A stretch of DNA of 15,568 bases, from contig CAZVLE010000067.1 in NCBI GenBank assembly GCA_964627855.1, positions 1-15,568 on the forward strand. Reading direction: 5' to 3'. The notes below the pieces were generated by a model. It worked only from the letters and a program-made list of their open reading frames with translations, had not been told where the DNA came from and ran no database searches. Both the position numbers and the translations under genes were made by a program. Shown piece after piece: positions 1 to 5,147 of the stretch (position 1 is its first letter; each line of letters starts with the position of its first letter). Source of the stretch: CAZVLE01 sp964627855 (GTDB lineage Bacteria; Bacillota; Dethiobacteria; DTU022).

Positions 1-290
1 TTCCTGAATTCACCAGTCAGTTTGCTGCCGTTGGCATAGGTCAAAGTGCCCTGACCATGAAAGACCCCGTCTTTCCATTCCCCTTCATAGGAGGTGCCTC
101 CGACCACATAACTGGTGTAGGTCCCGTAACCGTGAAAGATGTGGCCTCTTAACTGGCCGTTATAAATACCTTCACCGGGAATATCAAGGGTCCCCTGCCT
201 GGGAATAACCGTCCAGTAAGCCAGCACGGATAAAAATACGATACAGGAGATTCCAATGGTTATGAATAACAGTTTTTTGTTTTTTAGCAT
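1..290 (-). CDS. Membrane-anchored MORN-repeat protein (5' part only)
   Basis: The first 96 codons are in the window; the gene continues past the left edge. The ATG at 290 follows an AAAGGA ribosome binding site 6-7 bp upstream. The protein starts with a short basic stretch and one hydrophobic segment (about residues 7-26), then MORN-type repeats of the form YxGxxxxGxxHGxGxxxY, for example YNGQLRGHIFHGYG and YEGEWKDGVFHGQG. MORN repeats are beta-hairpin units linked to lipid or protein binding and membrane association; no enzyme activity can be inferred. The membrane segment plus MORN part closely resembles the C-terminal tail of the ligase-like gene just upstream (GQLRG..HGYG in both), so the two look like paralogous modules. 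The 180 bp between them is AT-rich, with no strong terminator or promoter that I can support, so co-transcription is plausible. Confidence 0.85.
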   Translation of the reverse strand, partial: MLKNKKLLFITIGISCIVFLSVLAYWTVIPRQGTLDIPGEGIYNGQLRGHIFHGYGTYTSYVVGGTSYEGEWKDGVFHGQGTLTYANGSKLTGEFR

Positions 291-470
291 TGAACAGGTC
301 CTTTCGATTTTTATTAATATTAAACTCGCTCAGCAGTGCTAAATATCTAACCACACTCCTTCTTTGTACGACGAAACATATACAGCTTCGCTAGTTCATT
401 TTACTTAGTTCGAAAACAACGCTCCTTTAAATCATAATATATGAAAAGTTATGTTTTTAGCGAAAACAAG

Positions 471-2189
471 CTAATGGTCTGACTTGGGATCCAGTGGCTT
501 TTCATCTATCAACCTTCCCTGCTTAAAATTACCTTCAAGGATATCGCCATCAACACTGATCAGCTTCCCTTTTCCGTGAAAAAAGCCCTGTTTGAATTCG
601 CCGGTATAATACGAGCCATTGTGATAAGTTAAAGTACCTTGCCCATCGAAAAGGCCATGTTTAAAATGACCTTCATAAATGGCACCGCTTTCCATAACGA
701 GTTCACCATATCCGTGAAGAATATTTATACCTCTTAGCTGCCCCTCATACTTGCCCTGTCCTTCTATTTCAACAACGGTCACCCTCGGGAGATATAAAAC
801 AGTAATTATCAGCAAGACGATGAGAATTAAACCTGTAGCTATAATATACTGCAATGTTTTTTTAAAGCTTTTATTTTTGTCGGCTGAACATTGTCCTAAA
901 TCATCACTAATCTTATAAATATATTTAGCATCTACAGCTTGTGATAACCCTAAAATAATCCAAAAGAGAGGTAAATTCATGATTACGTCAATATTGAACT
1001 GAGCTTGAAATAGGTAGGCAATTATCATGAAGCTTATTAAAGTCTGAACCCAGTCACCTTTTTGCCTTAAACTGAAATATAGCAGAAACAGAAATGAAAT
1101 CAGGGCAAATATCCCCATCGTAACTGCTATTTCAAGAAAAATATTATACGCCTTGTCTTCATTGTAGCCCTGGGGCACTGGTATGCTAATTGTATCAGCG
1201 CCAATACCAAAAGCCCAATTATCCTGCAAAATCTGAAGCGATTCCTGCCATACAAAGAATCTAATAAAAGTAGATGTGTCTGTATGTTCTGTTATATTAG
1301 CAATTTCGACAGTTATAGTTGATGCACGTTCTGTGAGCTGGATATTGCTGGTAACTGTTAATAGTAAATAAGTAGCGACAAAAACAATTGACATGGTCAA
1401 CAAACTTTTCCTGAGCTCCATGTTTTTATAAACGTGATAAATAATAATCATATAGATTCCGGCAAAAGCCAACCATGAGCCCCTTGTTAGAGATACAAGC
1501 AAAGCCCCGAAAATTAAGGCTGAACAGATTAACCATAAGCGCTTTTTCTGGTACAAAAACAACATTACTGAAGCAGGCAATATAAAAACCGTATAAGTGC
1601 CAAGAAAATTTGGGTTGCCGAGGGTGCCATAGCTATGAAAAGATGCCCTGTAAGCTTCGTGTGGCACAATGTTTACGCCATAATTCTGCATAATTGCAAT
1701 AACCGATACCACAGCAGCAGCATAAACCATTAGTTCAATTAACAAAATCCTATTTTCAGCATCTATCCTTGAAGCAAGGAGAAAAATTATAGCACAAAAT
1801 AGGTATGTACTTGCCCCGGTGAAACGCAGGCTGTTTCCACCCCAGGCAGTGGCAACATCATCTGAGAGTAAAGTTGAAATGAAAAGGAATACCATGAAGG
1901 CCGCCAGCGCTATGTCAGCTTTCCTAATATATCTAATCCCATTATTAAACAGTACCAATAATGCGAATAATGAAATGATAGATAAGAATAGATACCTGGG
2001 GCCATAAAAATAAGGTAATGATGAAGGTACCACAATAAAAGGGTAAATAGACAATATAAAGAATAATAGCATATATTCAGGTTTAAATTTTAAATAATCC
2101 TTTATATTCATTTCTGATTTAAGTCTCATTTTTAGATTCAACCCTATTTCGTCGCCCTTATACTTCAATCGATGACTATTTACGAGCAA
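471..2189 (-). CDS. Wzy/O-antigen-ligase-family membrane protein with C-terminal MORN tail
   Basis: A multi-pass membrane protein of up to 572 aa. It has the marks of the Wzy_C/O-antigen ligase fold: GTLGNPNFLGTY near 188-199, TRGSWLA at 235-241, a large extracytoplasmic loop with FVWQESLQILQDNWAFGIG near 312-330, then AYNIFLEIAVTMGI at 347-360. Family members transfer lipid-linked glycans to lipid A, to proteins (PglL, TfpO) or to growing polymers. The loop position usually occupied by a conserved His (HN..L) reads Tyr here (Y348), so activity is not assured. A last hydrophobic segment (about 447-467) leads into 3-4 MORN repeats (about 478-560), a fusion I do not recognise as standard. It lies just downstream of the pilin gene, as pilin glycosyltransferases often do. 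The start is uncertain: TTG at 2189 lies inside a stem-loop with AGGAGG only 1 nt away, and ATG at 2129 or 2111 is possible. The gene is visibly more AT-rich than the pilus operon. Confidence 0.85.
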   Translation of the reverse strand: MLVNSHRLKYKGDEIGLNLKMRLKSEMNIKDYLKFKPEYMLLFFILSIYPFIVVPSSLPYFYGPRYLFLSIISLFALLVLFNNGIRYIRKADIALAAFMVFLFISTLLSDDVATAWGGNSLRFTGASTYLFCAIIFLLASRIDAENRILLIELMVYAAAVVSVIAIMQNYGVNIVPHEAYRASFHSYGTLGNPNFLGTYTVFILPASVMLFLYQKKRLWLICSALIFGALLVSLTRGSWLAFAGIYMIIIYHVYKNMELRKSLLTMSIVFVATYLLLTVTSNIQLTERASTITVEIANITEHTDTSTFIRFFVWQESLQILQDNWAFGIGADTISIPVPQGYNEDKAYNIFLEIAVTMGIFALISFLFLLYFSLRQKGDWVQTLISFMIIAYLFQAQFNIDVIMNLPLFWIILGLSQAVDAKYIYKISDDLGQCSADKNKSFKKTLQYIIATGLILIVLLIITVLYLPRVTVVEIEGQGKYEGQLRGINILHGYGELVMESGAIYEGHFKHGLFDGQGTLTYHNGSYYTGEFKQGFFHGKGKLISVDGDILEGNFKQGRLIDEKPLDPKSDH

Positions 2190-2218
2190 GCCTCCTGCTA
2201 GAATAATAGCAGGAGGCT
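2189..2218 (-). terminator. Perfect 12-bp stem-loop between pilin and ligase genes
   Basis: AGCCTCCTGCTA (2189-2200) and TAGCAGGAGGCT (2207-2218) form a perfect 12-bp inverted repeat around a 6-nt loop, 66 bp after the pilin stop. In the minus-strand RNA it could protect or terminate the pilin transcript and lower expression of the ligase. No U-run follows, so intrinsic termination is uncertain. The 3' arm contains AGGAGG, which would be the ligase Shine-Dalgarno if a start close by is used, so folding could also hide that site. The structure is certain as sequence; its role is inferred. Confidence 0.5.
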
Positions 2219-2283
2219 AGTTCATATTCAATAACTTGATACATAGTTTGATACACTCTGGTTCTCCATTCATACAGTACTGA

Positions 2284-2667
2284 TTATGTAGTACCATCTC
2301 CAATTGTATCAGGAACAACATTAATTGCACCTGTGGTTGTTATTGTAACGCTATATCCTCCTTGAGTTGCATCAGAAGCAGAGGGGACCAACATATCTGC
2401 AAGAGGTGTCTCAAGGAAAGTATCAAGTTCAGTACCGACTGATAAATCAGTACTAGGAACACCATTTTCTGCGATCCACATTGACCCTGATCCTTTTAAA
2501 ATTCTTACATTTGCATCATGAGCCCTATTAGCAGCATTAGTAGTAACTGCACCATAAATCGGTATCGCAATCGCCACCAAAATCCCAATAATTACTACAA
2601 CAACCATCAACTCAACGAGGGTAAAACCTTTTTGGTTCTTATGGAACCTTTTCATTAACTTTTGCAT
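2284..2667 (-). CDS. pilA: Major type IV pilin (prepilin)
   Basis: A 127-aa prepilin. A 14-residue basic leader ends in KG, followed by FTLVELMVVVVIIGILVAIAIP, the class III signal sequence. Prepilin peptidase should cut after G14, leaving F1 N-methylated, with the key Glu at +5 (E19) and Pro at +22 (P36). The mature protein is about 113 aa, short for a type IVa pilin, and has no cysteine, so the usual C-terminal disulfide loop is absent. The C-terminus ends in Gly-Thr-Thr. The start ATG at 2667 has AGGAG 7-8 nt upstream; Met5 is a weaker alternative. The subunit is polymerised by PilB/PilC and removed by PilT, all encoded upstream. It has its own leader with a c-di-GMP riboswitch and a candidate promoter, so it is probably controlled apart from the motor operon. 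Prepilin peptidase and minor pilins are not in the window. Confidence 0.96.
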   Translation of the reverse strand: MQKLMKRFHKNQKGFTLVELMVVVVIIGILVAIAIPIYGAVTTNAANRAHDANVRILKGSGSMWIAENGVPSTDLSVGTELDTFLETPLADMLVPSASDATQGGYSVTITTTGAINVVPDTIGDGTT

Positions 2668-2823
2668 TTTAAATCTCCTCTCGATTTTTTATTATGGGGG
2701 GTCCGGGTTTTTTTGATTTCTCGGCCCCTTTAACCGCTAAAACCTTTCCTTTTTTCCTCTGTCACCTCCCGGTAGTATTTTTCGATTCGACGATAAGACC
2801 TTTTTAAATAAAAAACCCTGTTT
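2668..2823 (-). other. pilA 5' leader downstream of the aptamer (expression platform)
   Basis: About 155 nt lie between the riboswitch aptamer and the pilin start. In the RNA sense it begins GAAACAGGG followed by six U and AUUU, a U-run that could end a terminator if the aptamer's 3' part re-pairs, although the best stem I can draw (AACCC with GGGUU) is short. The leader also holds UUAUCGUC (complement of 2789-2796), which can pair with GACGAUAA at the 5' edge of the aptamer, and AAAAAACCC near 2705-2713, which can pair with GGGUUUUUU at 2810-2818. The ribosome binding site is AGAGGAG at about 2676-2682. Which pairing is used, and whether ligand turns the gene on or off, cannot be settled by eye. 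Confidence 0.45.
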
Positions 2824-2905
2824 CGGCAACCCGGCAGTCGTACCCTTTCGGGGTTAGACCCAAGGCTTTGCGTCCCTTCCTTTCGGAAGGTTTGCCATTA
2901 TCGTC
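2824..2905 (-). promoter_or_regulatory. c-di-GMP-I (GEMM-I) riboswitch aptamer upstream of pilA
   Basis: On the minus strand the order of conserved GEMM-I blocks is complete: ATGGCAAACC, a stem capped by CGAAAG, GGGACGCAAAGCC, then GGGTCTAACCCCGAAAGGGT, and finally CTGCCGGGTTGCCG. These match the class I c-di-GMP aptamer, including the GAAA tetraloop and the ligand-stacking adenosine in GCAAAG. The residue two before the C of CAAACC is G; the cGAMP-sensing subclass has A there, so c-di-GMP is the likelier ligand. A 6-bp hairpin (CAGGTT/AACCTG, 2904-2922) sits just 5'. The aptamer lies about 155 nt before the pilin start, so second-messenger control of pilin is the natural reading. Confidence 0.93.
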
Positions 2906-2956
2906 AGGTTCGGCTCAAACCTGGAAGAGCTTTTTCTTTGCCCTTCTACTATAGTT

Positions 2957-2981
2957 ATACCGGGATTTCTTTTTTTTAGAC
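2957..2981 (-). promoter_or_regulatory. Candidate SigB-type promoter for pilA
   Basis: Upstream of the riboswitch the minus strand reads GTCTAA (2981-2976), 13 nt, then CGGTAT (2962-2957). This matches 5 of 6 bases in each half of the Bacillus SigB consensus GTTTAA-N12-15-GGGTAT. No good TTGACA lies 16-18 nt upstream of the nearby TATAAC or TATAGT. Long A- and T-tracts (about 2971-3020) just upstream could act as an UP element. A SigB/SigF-family sigma gene ends only about 140 bp upstream. TATAGT (2953-2948) remains an alternative -10. Confidence 0.45.
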
Positions 2982-3119
2982 ACCTTTTTGATAATTTTTT
3001 AAAAAAAAAGCAAAAAAAATTACTGGATAGCGTATTTTGTTTGTTTTGGGCTGATTAGCGGTATAAAATACCGGGTTACGGAAAGGTTTCTGAAGCGGTA
3101 AAACCTGAACAAGCTTGCT

Positions 3120-3845
3120 TCAAGCCATTACGTAGGAATGCATTTCCCTGAGGCTGCGATTCATGATGCGGGAGACTTGACGCTGGTTGATGCCGAGTTT
3201 TTTGGCTGTCTCTTCCTGGGTCATCCCGTCATAGAAAATCAAGGTGAGCACATTCCTTTGCAGGTCGTCCATCCGTTCGAGGGACATCCGGACGGTAATG
3301 ACATCTTCAATGGGCAGTTTAAAGTTTTCGTAATGGATGTGTTTAACCTTGGCCAGATCGACATCATCGAGAGGCAGGTGGCCGGCCTGCATCGCTTCAA
3401 GGACGCCATCTTCGGAGATGTTCACTTTCCTGGCAATGTCGCCAAGTGAGGGCATGGCACAGTTTTGCTGGGCCAGTTCTTCTGTAGCGCTGATTACCGA
3501 GACTTGGATATTTTTGATCCAATCGGGAACCTTAAAAAACTCACGCCGGCGCAGCTCGTGACGAATCTCGCCGGTAATGTAGTGGACGGCAAAGGTGCAA
3601 AAGAGGGTGCCACGGGTGGGATCGTAACGATCCAGGGCCCTGAGAATTCCTTCATAGGCAGCCTGCTTAAGATCTTCATCGATAATGCCCCGGCTGTAGA
3701 TACCGGCGTAGTAGTTGACCAGGGCTTCTGCGGCATTAATGACAGCTTCCTTTGCTTCAGCACTGCCTTCGTCAAAAAAGCAATGGGCCGCTGTTTCAAG
3801 TTCGCTGTTTTTGAGATCTCTGTTAACCATCTTCTGGCTTAGCAC
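3120..3845 (-). CDS. Complete alternative sigma factor, SigB/SigF/FliA type
   Basis: A 241-aa sigma-70 family protein with regions 2, 3 and 4. Region 2 (about 40-102) has AAYEGILRALDRYDPTRG, FCTFAVHYITGEIRHELRR and the core-binding helix; region 3 (about 107-155) has the linker helix-turn-helix with PSLGDIARKVNIS; region 4 (about 185-236) has the -35 helix-turn-helix with MTQEETAKKLGINQRQVSRI. Length and layout fit group 3 sigma factors. Regions 2-3 closely match the two sigma-PilO chimeras upstream (shared NYYAGIYS, FKLPIEDV). The start is GTG at 3845 or, more likely by codon type, ATG at 3830 with a distant GGAG. It has its own strong promoter at 3939-3967 and sits just upstream of the pilin control region, so pilA is an obvious target, though this is inferred. 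No anti-sigma gene is recognisable beside it unless the chimeras play that role. Confidence 0.93.
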   Translation of the reverse strand: MLSQKMVNRDLKNSELETAAHCFFDEGSAEAKEAVINAAEALVNYYAGIYSRGIIDEDLKQAAYEGILRALDRYDPTRGTLFCTFAVHYITGEIRHELRRREFFKVPDWIKNIQVSVISATEELAQQNCAMPSLGDIARKVNISEDGVLEAMQAGHLPLDDVDLAKVKHIHYENFKLPIEDVITVRMSLERMDDLQRNVLTLIFYDGMTQEETAKKLGINQRQVSRIMNRSLREMHSYVMA

Positions 3846-3895
3846 TCCAGTTGACTGAATAATTAGGTTAGTAATCGCTATGGTTCTCTACAACT

Positions 3896-3929
3896 TGACA
3901 CTTATTTTATAAATTTATAAGTTTTGTCA
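3896..3929. repeat. Inverted repeat at the start of the sigma gene transcript
   Basis: TGACA-CTTAT (3896-3905) is mirrored by ATAAG-TTT-TGTCA (3917-3929), giving two 5-bp arms with a 3-nt bulge around an AT-rich centre. The predicted transcription start (about 3932) is at its edge, so it could be an operator or a 5' UTR hairpin. The longer motif AACTTGACA (3892-3900) recurs inverted at 3962-3970, where it forms the -35 box. Confidence 0.45.
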
Positions 3930-3938
3930 TTTTACCTT

Positions 3939-3967
3939 ATTATGATGCTATTTAGATGCTATGTCAA
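3939..3967 (-). promoter_or_regulatory. Sigma-A type promoter for the sigma factor gene
   Basis: The minus strand carries TTGACA (3967-3962), exactly 17 nt, then CATAAT (3944-3939). This is a perfect -35 and a 5/6 -10 box, about 95-100 bp upstream of the sigma factor start. It implies the sigma gene can be expressed independently of the two chimeras upstream. The region is AT-rich, and an inverted repeat covers the predicted start point. Confidence 0.75.
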
Positions 3968-4005
3968 GTTAATAGGTGCTAACTTCTTAATAATTTCAGC
4001 CCCGG

Positions 4006-5058
4006 TCAGGTCTCTTTGCGAAATATTGCGTCCAGGGTGATGATGATATTGATCCTGGCCGGGACATTCTGGTTGCGCGATGTTCTGACCTGCTTGATGC
4101 GGATAGCCTTTTCTTCATTGCGCATGTAGTCGAGCAGTTGCAGTAATCCCCTGTAGCGGCCGTCAAGCTCTACTTCCAGAGGCACGCTCATGTATAGGAC
4201 ATCGTCGCTTTGCACTTCACCCATGATGCGCATCTCTTTAAAATGCAAACCATATTCGCCGGCTAAAACATCAAAATAGCCTTTCAGTTCCCGGTCAGCA
4301 AATTCTAAAGGGAACCCCAGCGTGAAGTTTTCCTGGTGGGTATGTTCATGCTCTGGTTTATGATCACCATCTACTATCCTTCGATGCTGGAGTTGCTCCC
4401 TGGCAAAAAAGTGCTCTTCCTCTTTAATGGCCAGGCTTAGTTCTTCAAGGTTAAGCGCTACCAGGTCGAGTACCTTTTTCATGATGTCATGGATGCGGTC
4501 AAGAGATTTTCTTATCCCGGTAACGTCCTCGATCGGAGCCTTGATCGTTTCAGTGTATTGTTCGTCAGCTGTTGTTACAGAATTATCCCCAAAAAGATCT
4601 ACATTATCCTGATTAATAGCCTTTACTGCCTCTTCGGCAAGACTGACTTTTTTTGCTATCTCTTCCAGGGTCGGCAGTTGATCGGCTTCCTGAGTTAGTT
4701 TGTCTGATACAAGACGGACCTGGTCTTTTAGTTCCTTGAGCCAGGCGGGCAGAGTAAAGTGCTTTCTTTCCTGCAAAACTGCCCTGATCTCACTGATGAT
4801 ACAGTGGCTGGCATAGGTTGAAAAGGTCATTTTCCCAGTTGCATCGTATTGCTTTAAAGCCATTAAAAAGCCTTCCTTGGCTGCCTTCTGTAAATCCTGG
4901 TCTACTGTATCGGAACTGTAAACCGCGCTATAGTAATCAATCATGGCCTGGCCAACTTCAATCATCTGCTGCTTCGCTGCGGCGCTTTCTGTTTCTAAAA
5001 ATTCCTGAACCGCCTTTTCAAGCCTCGGCAGTTTGCTGATTTTTTCATGCGTGGTCAT
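4006..5058 (-). CDS. Sigma-70 regions 2-3 fused to a PilO-like domain (chimera B)
   Basis: A 350-aa protein with no membrane segment or signal peptide. Residues about 30-100 resemble sigma region 2 (AAKEGFLMALKQYD, FSTYASHCIISEIR), and 105-150 resemble region 3 (LPTLEEIAKKVSLAEEAVKA). At about 175-200 (APIEDVTGIRKSLDRIHDIM) it follows the beginning of region 4 in the neighbouring sigma factor, but the helix-turn-helix is absent. A charged, probably helical linker with a His-rich patch (about 200-245) leads to residues 250-346, which resemble the C-terminal ferredoxin-like domain of PilO: YFDVLAGEYGLHFKEMRI, then LDGRYRGLLQLLDYMRNEEK. It should be cytoplasmic, unlike real PilO. It lies 89 bp after chimera A. 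The ATG at 5058 is preceded by GAGGGGGG. The function is unknown: decoy, anti-sigma or co-sigma roles are conceivable. Confidence 0.88.
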   Translation of the reverse strand: MTTHEKISKLPRLEKAVQEFLETESAAAKQQMIEVGQAMIDYYSAVYSSDTVDQDLQKAAKEGFLMALKQYDATGKMTFSTYASHCIISEIRAVLQERKHFTLPAWLKELKDQVRLVSDKLTQEADQLPTLEEIAKKVSLAEEAVKAINQDNVDLFGDNSVTTADEQYTETIKAPIEDVTGIRKSLDRIHDIMKKVLDLVALNLEELSLAIKEEEHFFAREQLQHRRIVDGDHKPEHEHTHQENFTLGFPLEFADRELKGYFDVLAGEYGLHFKEMRIMGEVQSDDVLYMSVPLEVELDGRYRGLLQLLDYMRNEEKAIRIKQVRTSRNQNVPARINIIITLDAIFRKET

Positions 5059-5147
5059 TGATGCCTGCCCCCCCTCGCGTTACCTTGCCGGCTGAAAGCA
5101 GCCTTATCTCTATGCAGCAGTTGCCACAATAGTCAACTTATAATGCC

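Larger units (their letters stand above)
2734..3103. repeat. Imperfect inverted repeat flanking the pilA promoter and riboswitch
   Basis: CCGCTAAAACCTTTCC at 2734-2749 is the inverted counterpart of GGAAAGGTTTCTGAAGCGG at 3080-3098: ten identical bases (GGAAAGGTTT), a 1-4 nt unequal middle, then AGCGGT plus a further A-rich stretch. The arms bracket the candidate promoter, the riboswitch and part of the leader. In a read-through transcript from the sigma gene the two arms could pair over about 15 bp. The repeat is directly visible; its function is unknown. Confidence 0.6.

Noticed and set aside
170..345. Short minus-strand frame starting with GTG near 343 and overlapping the MORN gene start
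   Set aside because: The GGAG is only 1 nt from the GTG, the product has no motif, and the MORN gene frame is clearly the coding one.
457..474. TTAGC/GCTAA hairpin at the ligase stop codon as a terminator
   Set aside because: The stem has only 5 bp and the minus-strand side is followed by A residues, not U.
2236..2255. Two TTGATACA copies 12 bp apart after the pilin stop
   Set aside because: The repeat is short and AT-rich with no third regular copy; it may be chance.
2284..2667. Pilin as an aromatic-rich conductive e-pilin
   Set aside because: The short length fits, but only about five aromatic residues occur in the 113-residue mature protein, well below known conductive pilins.
3113..3125. 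GCTTG-AAG-CAAGC hairpin at the stop of the sigma gene as a terminator
   Set aside because: The stem is only 5 bp and no continuous U-run follows.
3138..3842. Long plus-strand and alternate-frame open frames across the sigma gene
   Set aside because: They mirror a well-supported minus-strand sigma factor, encode no recognisable motif and lack ribosome binding sites.
5090..5130. Possible sigma-A promoter with TTGACT before chimera B
   Set aside because: No hexamer at 16-18 nt spacing matches TATAAT in more than three positions.
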